Source: Anaerolineaceae bacterium
GTDB taxonomy: Bacteria; Chloroflexota; Anaerolineae; 4572-78
DNA length: 18,149 bases
NCBI GenBank assembly: GCA_024762375.1
Contig: JANTHQ010000006.1
Span: forward strand, 1-18,149
Direction of reading: 5' to 3'
The notes beneath the pieces were generated by a model, which worked only from the letters and a program-made list of their open reading frames with translations, made no database searches and had not been told where the DNA came from. Positions 1 through 7,156 of this stretch are shown here, in pieces (position 1 is the stretch's first letter; every line of letters begins with the position of its first letter). Made by a program: the position numbers and the translations under genes.

Positions 1-1
1 G

Positions 2-598
2 CCATCGAATGTGCTGGAAGATGACACACTGAATGTTTTCTCGCTGGCAATTGTCACCCCCGATGGCGAAGAAAAAAGCAAACGGCTGCCGCTCGCCGAG
101 TATTTTCAAATTGTGGCGGCATCAAATTTCAAACAGCGCACCCGCATGGCGATGCTGTACTATCATGCCGAATCGCGCAATTATGCCGTCATCGGCACGT
201 CGAACAAAAATGAGCACCAGCAGGGATTTTTGGTGAAATACGGCGACAGCGGGGTGGACATTCAATTGATTGGGCATCTGCTGAAAACACAGGTCTATCA
301 ACTGGCGGAATATCTCGGTGTGCCGGAAGAAATTCGCACCCGCCCGCCGACCTCCGACACGTATAGCGCCCATCAAACGCAGGAAGAGTTTTTCTTCCGT
401 ATGCCGTTTGATGTGATGGACGTGCTGTGGTATGCGCAGGAACACGGTGTCCCCGTGCCGGAAGTTGCTGCAGCGATGGATCTTTCGGAAGAGCAGGTGC
501 AACGGGCGTTTAACGATTTTAACCGCAAGCACCGCACCACCGAATATATCCGCACCGCGCCCATTATTTTCGATTGGAATTACGGGGTGGATGCCTGA
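2..598 (+). CDS. nadE: NAD synthetase-family protein, C-terminal part (5' end outside window)
   Basis: NAD synthetases amidate nicotinic acid adenine dinucleotide to NAD using ATP, in the cytoplasm. The reading frame is open from base 2, so the true start and the N-terminal PP-loop lie upstream; a GTG at 11 is inside the gene. Visible family signatures are GTSNKNE (about 196-216), KYGDSGVDI with the following KTQV.QLAEYLGVP, and a PPTSD stretch where canonical enzymes carry P(S/T)AD. The tail departs from the usual form: QTQEEFFF replaces the usual QTDE..LG region, so this may be a divergent paralogue attached to the surface-polysaccharide genes rather than the housekeeping enzyme (inference). 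The stop codon TGA at 596-598 shares its A with the ATG of the acyltransferase gene, implying translational coupling. Family assignment is firm; physiological role is less so. Confidence 0.85.
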   Translation, partial: PSNVLEDDTLNVFSLAIVTPDGEEKSKRLPLAEYFQIVAASNFKQRTRMAMLYYHAESRNYAVIGTSNKNEHQQGFLVKYGDSGVDIQLIGHLLKTQVYQLAEYLGVPEEIRTRPPTSDTYSAHQTQEEFFFRMPFDVMDVLWYAQEHGVPVPEVAAAMDLSEEQVQRAFNDFNRKHRTTEYIRTAPIIFDWNYGVDA

Positions 599-1653
599 TG
601 CATCGACAATTTGCCGCGTTGCGCGGGCTGGCGATGCTGATGGTGGTGCTCAATCATTCCATCACCATGGGGATGCGGGCGCAGCAGATGTGGGGCTTCC
701 CGGTGGTGGATGGTGTGCTGTACCAAACGTTGATGGTTCTGCACGACATCGGCTCGATGTTTGCCGTGCCGGTGTTTCTGTTCATTTCCGGTTGTTTCTT
801 TTCGTACGCTGCCAAAAAAGCCGAACCGCGTTCCCTGTCGCTGAAAGTTGTGCGGGCGAGCGTGCTGCGCGTGCTTTACCCGTATCTGCTGTGGTCGGTG
901 CTGTTTTATATCGTCGTTTTCTTCCGGCTGAATGAATCATATTCGGTGACGGGCTATATCAAAAACCTGCTGGTCGGCTATCCCTTCAATTTTGTTCCGC
1001 TGATAATCTTTTTTATGGTGATTTCGCCGCTGCTGGTGCGCTATTCCAAACGATTTGGGACGCTGATGCTGCTGCTGATTTTCGGATATCAATTGTTGCT
1101 GATGGGGCTTGAATTTCCCGGTTCGATTGGGATTCCGGTTCCGGCGCAGTTGGGCATTCTGAAAATACCGATTATCGGCGGCACGATGTCGGTCTGGGGC
1201 ATCTATTTTCCGCTGGGGCTGATTTACAGCCTCAACTCGAAACAGATTTTGCCGTGGCTCAAACGATGGAAATGGGCATTGGCGGAAGTATCGGTGGTGC
1301 TGTTCGCCCTCACGCTGTTTGACCAGTTTTCCGCGTTGCCGTTGCCGCTCATCCGCACCGTCAGCGTGCTGGCGTTCATCCTGCTGACGCCGACCATCAG
1401 CCGCAATTCGATACCGATGCTGCGCGAATTGGAAAAAATCGGCAAACATTCATACGGGCTGTATCTGGCCAACCTGATTGTGCTGGAATTTCTGTTGCTG
1501 GCGATAAAATTGACTGTGCCGCAACTGCTCGGCGTTTCCATCGTGCTCTTCCCGCTGATTTTTGTGATAACGCTGGAATTCCCCGTGTGGGTGATGTCAT
1601 TGATGGCAAAATCGAAACGGGTGCATCAGTATTACCGGTACGTTTTTGGGTAG
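598..1653 (+). CDS. Membrane acyltransferase, acyltransferase-3 family
   Basis: A 351-residue integral membrane protein of the acyltransferase-3 (OafA/fucose acetylase-like) family. These proteins transfer acyl groups, often acetyl, to sugars of exopolysaccharides, O-antigens or lipids. The N-terminus HRQFAALRGLAMLMVVLNHS matches the family's opening helix, with the conserved histidine at residue 20. About ten hydrophobic helices follow to the C-terminus, with no extra soluble domain. ATG at 598 was chosen because it overlaps the preceding stop as TGATG, a common coupling arrangement; an in-frame TTG at 574 would add eight residues but lies inside nadE. With the following glycosyltransferases it fits a role in decorating a surface polysaccharide (inference from context). 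The acceptor cannot be told from sequence. Confidence 0.85.
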   Translation: MHRQFAALRGLAMLMVVLNHSITMGMRAQQMWGFPVVDGVLYQTLMVLHDIGSMFAVPVFLFISGCFFSYAAKKAEPRSLSLKVVRASVLRVLYPYLLWSVLFYIVVFFRLNESYSVTGYIKNLLVGYPFNFVPLIIFFMVISPLLVRYSKRFGTLMLLLIFGYQLLLMGLEFPGSIGIPVPAQLGILKIPIIGGTMSVWGIYFPLGLIYSLNSKQILPWLKRWKWALAEVSVVLFALTLFDQFSALPLPLIRTVSVLAFILLTPTISRNSIPMLRELEKIGKHSYGLYLANLIVLEFLLLAIKLTVPQLLGVSIVLFPLIFVITLEFPVWVMSLMAKSKRVHQYYRYVFG

Positions 1654-1748
1654 TCATTTGTCATTTGTCCATTCGCTGATTGCTGATTGCAACCTTGAAC
1701 ATTAAACCTGAAACCTGAAACCAATACCCTGAAACCAATACCCGGAAA
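1653..1748 (+). repeat. Cluster of short tandem repeats with 7- and 14-bp units
   Basis: Almost the whole gap between the acyltransferase and the next gene consists of duplicated short units. GTCATTT occurs twice (1653-1666), GCTGATT twice (1675-1688), AAACCTG twice (1704-1717), and a 14-bp unit beginning CCAATACCC twice with one mismatch (1721-1748). All unit lengths are 7 or a multiple of 7. Heptameric short tandem repeats are known from intergenic DNA of some bacteria, notably filamentous cyanobacteria. No hairpin or coding signal is evident. Confidence 0.75.
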
Positions 1749-1752
1749 CCGT

Positions 1753-2940
1753 ATGCGTATTCTATATTTAAGCCAAGTTTTACCATATCCGCTCGATGCG
1801 GGTCCCAAAATGCGCAGTTATTATGTGCTGAAATACCTTTCGCAGCAGCACGATGTGACCCTGCTGACGTTTGTGCGCGACACCGACCGCCCGGAATATA
1901 TTGCCCAGATGGAAGAAATTTGCCACGCGGTGCATACCGTGCCGATGCGGCGTTCGGCGGTGCGCGACGGGCAATTTTTGCTCAAAAGCATCGTTTCGGG
2001 ACAACCGTTTCTCATTGTGCGCGATGAAGTTCCGGCGATGACGGCGAAACTCCGCGAATTGCTCGCCGGCCAGCCGTTCGATGCCGTGCACGCCGACCAA
2101 CTGTGGATGGCGCAATATGCCCTGCAAGCGAAAACATTTTCGCCCGATGTGCGGTTGGTGCTCGACCAGCACAATGCCGTGTATCTCATTCCGGGGCGGA
2201 TGGCAGATGGCGAAACCAATCCCGTCAAAAAAATGATTCTGGCGCGCGAATCGAAAATGATGGCGCGGTATGAATCCGAAACTTGCCCCAGATTTGACCG
2301 GGTGGTATGGGTGACGCGCGAAGATTACGATGCGGTGTCCGCCATTTCGAGCACGCCGCTGCCCGCGCCCGCGGTCATTCCCATTTGCGGCGACCCCACC
2401 CGCGAGCCGCCCGTGGAGCCGAAAGACGGCGTCAAACGGGTGACGTTTTTGGGCGGGTTGCACTGGCCCCCCAACGCGCAGGGCATCGTTTGGTTCGCCA
2501 AAAACGTGTTTCCCAAAATTCGCGCCCGTGTGCCCGATGCCGTGCTGACGGTCATCGGCAAAAATCCTCCTGCGGCGCTGACGGGCGACGGGGTGCAGGT
2601 GACCGGTTATGTGGAAGATTTATCGCCGCTGCTGGCAGAAACGCAGGCATTTGTGGTGCCGCTGCACGCGGGGGGTGGTATGCGGGTAAAAATCATCGAT
2701 GCGTGGCGTTGGGGTTTGCCCATCGTTTCGACCACCATCGGCGCGGAGGGCATCGCGGTGGAAAACGGGGTGGATATTCTCATCGCCGATACTGCCGAAG
2801 CCTTCGCCGATGCGGTTATCCGCGTGCTGCAATCGCCCGAATTGCAGCGGTCGCTGGCAGAAAACGGTCGGCGCACGGTGGTGCAAAAATACAATTGGCG
2901 CACCATTTATACCCAATGGGATGACGTTTATCGGTTTTGA
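1753..2940 (+). CDS. Glycosyltransferase, GT4-like (GT-B fold)
   Basis: A 395-residue cytoplasmic glycosyltransferase that probably adds a sugar to a lipid-linked glycan. The N-terminal half opens with MRILYLSQVLPYPLDAG and a basic first helix typical of the GT-B acceptor domain. The C-terminal half (from about residue 230) has VTFLGGLHWPPN, an alternating beta/alpha nucleotide-sugar domain with VTGYVEDLSPLL, and a GGGMRVKIIDAWRWGLPIVS segment at the donor-site position. The usual EX7E pair is not canonical there: Asp stands where the second Glu is common, as also seen in related PEP-CTERM/EpsH-associated transferases. The start ATG at 1753 has only a weak GGAA upstream. It resembles the minus-strand transferase at 10628-11842 in overall plan. 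Donor and acceptor sugars cannot be predicted. Confidence 0.87.
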   Translation: MRILYLSQVLPYPLDAGPKMRSYYVLKYLSQQHDVTLLTFVRDTDRPEYIAQMEEICHAVHTVPMRRSAVRDGQFLLKSIVSGQPFLIVRDEVPAMTAKLRELLAGQPFDAVHADQLWMAQYALQAKTFSPDVRLVLDQHNAVYLIPGRMADGETNPVKKMILARESKMMARYESETCPRFDRVVWVTREDYDAVSAISSTPLPAPAVIPICGDPTREPPVEPKDGVKRVTFLGGLHWPPNAQGIVWFAKNVFPKIRARVPDAVLTVIGKNPPAALTGDGVQVTGYVEDLSPLLAETQAFVVPLHAGGGMRVKIIDAWRWGLPIVSTTIGAEGIAVENGVDILIADTAEAFADAVIRVLQSPELQRSLAENGRRTVVQKYNWRTIYTQWDDVYRF

Positions 2941-2957
2941 AAGGCTACTAACGTCAG

Positions 2958-3104
2958 TTCGGAGTTTTTGTCATTCCGGAAATTCGCGCAGCGAATTGTC
3001 CGGAATCCACAGAAATAGTTTATGGATTCCCGCCTTCGCGGGAATGACATTTCAAAAATCTCTGCAAAATAACCGCATTTTCTCTTTTCGAGAAAAACTC
3101 CGAA
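2958..3104. repeat. Palindromic intergenic repeat element (MITE/REP-like)
   Basis: A nested inverted-repeat element. Outermost arms TTCGGAGTTTTT (2958-2969) and AAAAACTCCGAA (3093-3104) are exact 12-bp complements. Inside lies a core bounded by GTCATTCC (2970-2977) and GGAATGAC (3041-3048). Within the core are three hairpins: AATTCGC/GCGAATT flanked by CCGGA/TCCGG (2976-3002), GGAATCCA/TGGATTCC (3002-3030) and CCCGC/GCGGG (3029-3042). The core is of the widespread GTCATTCC...GGAATGAC intergenic repeat type. It follows the glycosyltransferase stop and could end transcription, but there is no U-tract. No transposase is encoded, so movement would need help in trans (inference). Confidence 0.75.
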
Positions 3105-3143
3105 TTCAGGTTACTACTATACAGAGGGCAGCGAAAAACGCAT

Positions 3144-3245
3144 CCTGAGTAGCGATTTGCGGAGCAAATCGCGTATCGAAGGGCGTTTTCTTGTCGATTT
3201 CCACCCTTCGATACGCCCTGCGGGCTACTCAGGGTGAAATCGACA
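3144..3245. repeat. Second palindromic intergenic element with competing stems
   Basis: Arms CCTGAGTAGC (3144-3153) and GCTACTCAGG (3224-3233) are exact complements, and GCGTATCGAAGGG (3171-3183) pairs with CCCTTCGATACGC (3204-3216). A small hairpin GCGATTTGC/GCAAATCGC sits at 3152-3172. A competing stem also exists: TGTCGATTTC (3192-3201) is complementary to GAAATCGACA (3236-3245) and extends into CACCCT/AGGGTG. Two mutually exclusive folds are therefore possible. The gap from 2941 to 3324 holds this element, the preceding palindrome and a heptamer run; no gene is evident in it. Confidence 0.72.
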
Positions 3246-3294
3246 GAATTTCATCGCAACTATATGGAGTTGCTGTCGGTTTTGAAAAGTCATT

Positions 3295-3322
3295 CACGCA
3301 ACACGTATCACGGAACACGATT
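3295..3322 (+). repeat. Four CACGNNN heptamers directly before a start codon
   Basis: Four consecutive 7-bp units, CACGCAA, CACGTAT, CACGGAA and CACGATT, end two bases before the ATG at 3325. The first four bases are constant and the last three vary. They match in unit length the heptamer cluster at 1653-1748, which also sits just 5' of a glycosyltransferase gene. The ribosome-binding site of the next gene, probably GGAA at 3312-3315, lies inside the third unit. Confidence 0.7.
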
Positions 3323-3324
3323 CA

Positions 3325-4635
3325 ATGCAAACTTCCGAAATTTCCAATAATCGAAAATGGCTGATGGCAATCATCGCCGTGTCAGTGCTGGCACGGGTAG
3401 CGGTCGCGTTTTATCTCGGTGACCGGGTGGTGGATTTGCCCGGCACGTTTGATCAGTTGAGTTATGATATGCTGGCACAGCGCGTGCTGGGTGGATTCGG
3501 GTTCACCGTGGCGAAAGACTGGTGGCCCCTGACGCCCGCCGGTGCGCCGACGGCACACTGGTCGTATCTGTACACGCTCTATCTGACCGGGGTTTACGCG
3601 GTTTTCGGGTATCATCCGCTGGTGGCGCGAGTCATTCAGGCTGTTACCGTGGGCATTTTGATGCCGTGGCTCACCTTTCGGCTGGGAAAACGCCATTTCG
3701 GTGCAACGGTGGGATTGGTTGCCGCTGCCATCAGCGCGGGATACATCTATTTCATCTATTATGCCGCCACGCTGATGACCGAGATGTTTTACATCACCGC
3801 CATTCTGTGGAGTTTCGATATTGCCGAGCAGCTGGCGGCAGGCGAGCGCCATCGGTTTTTGTGGGCGCAACTGGGCATCGCGCTGGGAATTGCAGTGCTG
3901 CTGCGGCAATTGTTCCTGCTGGTGATTCCGTTTCTGTCGTTGTGGCTGCTGTGGCGATTTTACCACCGTGAACGTCATTTCGGTGCGGTGTGGCGGGCGT
4001 TCGGCGGGCTGGTGGTGGCGGGTATCATCGTGATAGCGATGATTGCCCCGTGGACGGCGCGCAACTATCGGGTGTTCCATCGGTTTGTGCTGCTGAACAC
4101 CAATGCGGGTTTTGCATTTTATTGGGGAAATCATCCCATTCACGGATATAATTTTATTTCCATTTTGCCGGCCGACGGCCCATCATACCAGCAACTCATT
4201 CCGAAAGAATTGCGCCATTTGGACGAAGCCGCACTCGATTCGGCGCTGCTGGGGCGGGCGCTGGTTATCATCAAAAACGACCCCGTGCGGTATGTCATTC
4301 TGTCGCTGAGCCGTACCAAAGATTATTTTGAGTTTTTACCATCGGGAAAATCGGGGCTGCTGAGCAATGTGTCGCGGGTGCTGTCGTTTGGGCTGATGTT
4401 GCCGTTTATGCTGGCGGGGTTGGTCATCAGCCTGCGCCGCCGAGATTGGCATCGGCACGACTGGCTGTATGCGTTTATGCTGCTGTACACGGGTATCCAT
4501 CTGCTGTCGTGGGCGCTCATTCGCTACCGCCTGCCGGTAGATGCCATCCTGATTATCTTCGCCGCGTTGGCAATAACCCGGCTGGGGCAGTGGATTACAT
4601 CCCGACAACAATCAATACATGCCACAATTCTATGA
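3325..4635 (+). CDS. Membrane glycosyltransferase, GT39/ArnT-like (GT-C fold)
   Basis: A 436-residue polytopic membrane protein of the dolichyl/polyprenyl-phosphate-mannose-type (GT-C, family 39-like) superfamily. Such enzymes move a sugar from a polyprenyl-phosphate donor to an acceptor on the outer face of the membrane. After the first helix (about residues 12-31) comes an extracytoplasmic loop with FDQLSYDMLAQRVLGGFGF; acidic residues here (Asp43, Asp48) are at the position of the family's catalytic acid. About ten helices follow, with a soluble loop containing WGNHPIHGYNF before the last four. Start ATG at 3325 has GGAA nine bases upstream. It lies in the same direction as its neighbours, but repeats separate it from the upstream gene and a probable promoter starts after it. 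Substrate is unknown. Confidence 0.8.
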   Translation: MQTSEISNNRKWLMAIIAVSVLARVAVAFYLGDRVVDLPGTFDQLSYDMLAQRVLGGFGFTVAKDWWPLTPAGAPTAHWSYLYTLYLTGVYAVFGYHPLVARVIQAVTVGILMPWLTFRLGKRHFGATVGLVAAAISAGYIYFIYYAATLMTEMFYITAILWSFDIAEQLAAGERHRFLWAQLGIALGIAVLLRQLFLLVIPFLSLWLLWRFYHRERHFGAVWRAFGGLVVAGIIVIAMIAPWTARNYRVFHRFVLLNTNAGFAFYWGNHPIHGYNFISILPADGPSYQQLIPKELRHLDEAALDSALLGRALVIIKNDPVRYVILSLSRTKDYFEFLPSGKSGLLSNVSRVLSFGLMLPFMLAGLVISLRRRDWHRHDWLYAFMLLYTGIHLLSWALIRYRLPVDAILIIFAALAITRLGQWITSRQQSIHATIL

Positions 4636-4648
4636 CATCATCCAATCT

Positions 4649-4702
4649 CTAACTTTTTTCTAATTACTTCCTAATCGTTTTCCACTTATAGAATGATATA
4701 AA
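4649..4702 (+). promoter_or_regulatory. Candidate promoter with 11-bp-phased CTAA repeats and extended -10
   Basis: CTAA occurs at 4649, 4660 and 4671, exactly 11 bp apart (CTAACTTTTTT, CTAATTACTTC, CTAATCGTTTT). Twenty-six bases after the start of the third copy is TATAAA (4697-4702) preceded by TG at 4694-4695, an extended -10. No good -35 is present; the repeats occupy its place, as in promoters activated by PhoB/OmpR-type response regulators that bind 11-bp direct repeats. A related array lies before the minus-strand glycosyltransferase. The predicted transcript start (about 4709) favours ATG 4748 over GTG 4709 for the next gene. Confidence 0.55.
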
Positions 4703-4747
4703 TACATAGTGGCGGAAGTTAAATTCGATTGGATTGTGACGGTAATT

Positions 4748-7126
4748 ATGCCAGAAAATACAAAACAACGAGCTGTTTGTCCATATCTGGGGTTAATGAA
4801 AGACCCCGGTTCTCATTTTTCATATCCGGAGGCAGAACATATTTGTCTGGCGGTGGGAGATAATGTCCCGATTGATTTGGAACATCAGCGAACATTTTGC
4901 TTGAGCGGCGATTTTTCGCTGTGTAGCCGTTATGTGGAACCCACAGAGCAAGCGGCAGTTGCACACGTCGAAGATTCAGCAAGCCGGACACCATCGCGAA
5001 CGCTGTTATATTCTATCGGCGGTGTGATCATTGGGTTGCTGCTGGTGTTGGCGCTGGTATTTTCCAATATTGGGAAAAATGTGTTTGCCACCCCGACAGT
5101 GCCCATTCAACCACTGGTGAATGCGCCATCTCCCACGCCGACAGCCAGCGCCACCGCGACGGACGTGCCAACGGTAACACCTGCCCCACCAACGAACACA
5201 CCCGACTCGAATGCAATTCTGGTGGTCGATGCCGAAGATTTGCCCGTAACGCCCGTTCCCGATGGACAAATTTTAACATTGAACCCGCCCATCTCGACTG
5301 CCGGCTGGGTATCGAGTGGTGATTCGCGACGCAATCATTTTGGCGATTCGTACATTTATGCCGGTGTGTTCAACAAGCGAACATACATCGGAGCATTTCA
5401 GATTGATTTGAGTTCCATTCCCCGCGGCGCCCCCGTTCATTACGGTGTATTGCGTCTAACCGGTTTGCGCGACGATTTGCTCGCTGCACGAAATGACCGG
5501 GCTGACACCGGGCAAGTCTGGAAAATCGATTTGCTCCAAGAGCGGGTCGATAGTGTGTGGGCCGGCGCTGATTTTCAAGCGCTATTGAACGCACCCGTTC
5601 AGCAGACACTCGAACCGTTTTTGAGTTCGGACGATTTAGGCGTGGAACGCACCAACGAATTCGTTTTGACACCCGAACAATTACGGCTCATCCGTGATAA
5701 GGTGTTGAATAATTTGGAACCGCGTCTTTCATTCCGGGTTTTGGGCCCACTGGCAGGCCAAGACGACCTGTTTGCATGGGATACCGGATACGGCTCGCAA
5801 AGCAAGAAAAACAAAATCGAATTGATTTTGAGCATCGGTGAGCCACCGGTTACCCCGATACCTTTTGATTACGTTGTGGTTACCAGCACGCCAACGCCCG
5901 AAAATGTGATGACCGCTGCGGCGCAGGTATTGCAAGCTACAGTCGATGCCACACGGATTGGCACTGCCACACCGCCACCATCAAATATGGTAACAGCAAC
6001 CCCGGTTCCGCGTTATCTGGTGATAGAACCGACGCCGACACCCGGAAATCTTGAGACGGCGACGGCTCAAATGCAGTTGGCAACGGCTCAGGCGTTGACC
6101 ACCGGCACGCCGACCCCGGTGCCCCCCGATGCAATCACCGCTACACCTGTTCCCAGCCCATCGGCGACACCTACCGCCACACCGGTACGTTTTGTGCTGA
6201 TAACCTCAACGCCCACCCCGGAGTCTGTGTTCGCGGCGGCAACCCTTTCTGTGCGGTTGACGGCTGAAGCCCAGATTTTTGGAACGCCCACCCCGATGCC
6301 GCTCAATTGGGTCACACCGGTGGTCGCCACCGCAACACCCGTTCCGGGGAACGCAGCTACAGCACAGGCATTGGCGCAACTGGCGACAGTTGTTGCGCTG
6401 ACCACCGGTACACCAACACCGACCCCTGCCAATCTGGTGCTTGCAACGCCTACTCCGGTATTCGAGGAAATTGCACTGCTGCCCACACCCACCCCCACGC
6501 TGGCACCGGATGCCCAACGTTATATTCCGGCGGCACTGATGGGCAAAGTTCTCTTCAAATCCGACCGTGAAGACAACATTTCGGCCGTGTATGTTTATGA
6601 TCCGGTTACTGGGAAATTGGGACGGTTGACGGATCCATGGCCATACGATGTGGCTCGCTGGCGCGATACGTTTTCCGCCGACAAACGGTTCCGGGTATAT
6701 ACGCGTGTTCCGGAATTTTCTGACGAGAACCGGCTGCAAATTCATATGATAAGTATAGCCGAAAAATGGACAGTTCAAGTGACCCATTTTGGTGTGGGCG
6801 ATGCGTATGACCCGGTAATGTCGCCGATAGATGACCGGATTGCGCTGGTGGCGACCGAGAGCGAAAACGACGAAATTTGGAGCGTGTTGCCAGATGGCTC
6901 GCAACTGGTACAATTAACACATAACACTTGGGAAGGCGACAAATCGCCGACGTGGTCACCCGACGGCACAAAAATAGTGTTCCAATCGAACCGCACCGGC
7001 AATAACCAGTTATGGATTATGAATGCCGACGGCTCTGACCAGCAGTTACTTTTCGGCTGGGATAATTGGACGCCATACAACGATACAAGCCCTGTATGGA
7101 TAAAATATCTGGACCCGGCACCGTAA
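4748..7126 (+). CDS. Membrane-anchored surface protein: Cys/His module, TP-repeats, beta-propeller
   Basis: A 792-residue protein counted from ATG 4748; an in-frame GTG at 4709 would add 13 residues but coincides with the predicted transcription start. Order of parts: a cytoplasmic Cys/His module (Cys11 in CPYLG, Cys33, Cys51, Cys59, His46 in HQ) resembling a small zinc- or cluster-binding fold; one membrane helix (about 85-108); a Thr/Pro linker; a beta-rich domain (about 174-364) resembling DNRLRE/CBM-like folds; about 220 residues of TPTP-rich repeats (367-587); and a C-terminal TolB/PD40-like propeller with SPDGTKIVFQSNRTGNNQLW and MNADGSDQ motifs. The predicted topology puts the propeller outside the cell (inference). 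It is first in a probable operon with the tyrosine kinase and polymerase, so a role in sensing or attaching the polysaccharide is possible. Function is unknown. Confidence 0.82.
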   Translation: MPENTKQRAVCPYLGLMKDPGSHFSYPEAEHICLAVGDNVPIDLEHQRTFCLSGDFSLCSRYVEPTEQAAVAHVEDSASRTPSRTLLYSIGGVIIGLLLVLALVFSNIGKNVFATPTVPIQPLVNAPSPTPTASATATDVPTVTPAPPTNTPDSNAILVVDAEDLPVTPVPDGQILTLNPPISTAGWVSSGDSRRNHFGDSYIYAGVFNKRTYIGAFQIDLSSIPRGAPVHYGVLRLTGLRDDLLAARNDRADTGQVWKIDLLQERVDSVWAGADFQALLNAPVQQTLEPFLSSDDLGVERTNEFVLTPEQLRLIRDKVLNNLEPRLSFRVLGPLAGQDDLFAWDTGYGSQSKKNKIELILSIGEPPVTPIPFDYVVVTSTPTPENVMTAAAQVLQATVDATRIGTATPPPSNMVTATPVPRYLVIEPTPTPGNLETATAQMQLATAQALTTGTPTPVPPDAITATPVPSPSATPTATPVRFVLITSTPTPESVFAAATLSVRLTAEAQIFGTPTPMPLNWVTPVVATATPVPGNAATAQALAQLATVVALTTGTPTPTPANLVLATPTPVFEEIALLPTPTPTLAPDAQRYIPAALMGKVLFKSDREDNISAVYVYDPVTGKLGRLTDPWPYDVARWRDTFSADKRFRVYTRVPEFSDENRLQIHMISIAEKWTVQVTHFGVGDAYDPVMSPIDDRIALVATESENDEIWSVLPDGSQLVQLTHNTWEGDKSPTWSPDGTKIVFQSNRTGNNQLWIMNADGSDQQLLFGWDNWTPYNDTSPVWIKYLDPAP
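5888..6508 (+). repeat. Coding repeats: 4 copies of a Thr/Pro-Ala unit
   Basis: Within the surface protein, about four degenerate units of 40-50 codons follow the pattern TSTPTPE.V.TAA, an Ala/Thr-rich segment, GTPTP.P.N.V.ATPVP. Examples begin near STPTPENVMTAAA, PTPTPGNLETATA, STPTPESVFAAAT and TPVPGNAATAQA. The rigid Pro-rich and helical Ala-rich halves alternate. This would form an extended stalk between the beta domain and the propeller. The DNA copies have diverged, so recent expansion is not indicated. Confidence 0.7.
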
Positions 7127-7156
7127 TCAGTCGAACGCACAGAGATGGAGAAGTAA

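Noticed and set aside
2941..3148. Small protein frames across the palindromic element
   Set aside because: They are the 3' continuation of an alternate frame of the glycosyltransferase gene and read through hairpin DNA; no start signal.
1653..3322. Possible CRISPR array from the repeated short units
   Set aside because: Units are 7-14 bp, contiguous and not separated by unique spacers of constant length; no cas genes are present.
3382..4143. 253-codon minus-strand frame opposite the GT39-like gene
   Set aside because: Arg/His/Gln-rich translation without family features, fully inside a membrane protein gene with clear helices.
4709..4747. GTG start for the surface protein
   Set aside because: No ribosome-binding site, and it coincides with the predicted transcription start seven bases after TATAAA; ATG 4748 is preferred though its own ribosome-binding site is weak.
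6088..6913. Minus-strand frames opposite the Thr/Pro repeats giving Gly-Val-rich proteins
   Set aside because: The composition is simply the reverse complement of repeated ACG/CCG-type codons; no initiation signals or recognisable family.
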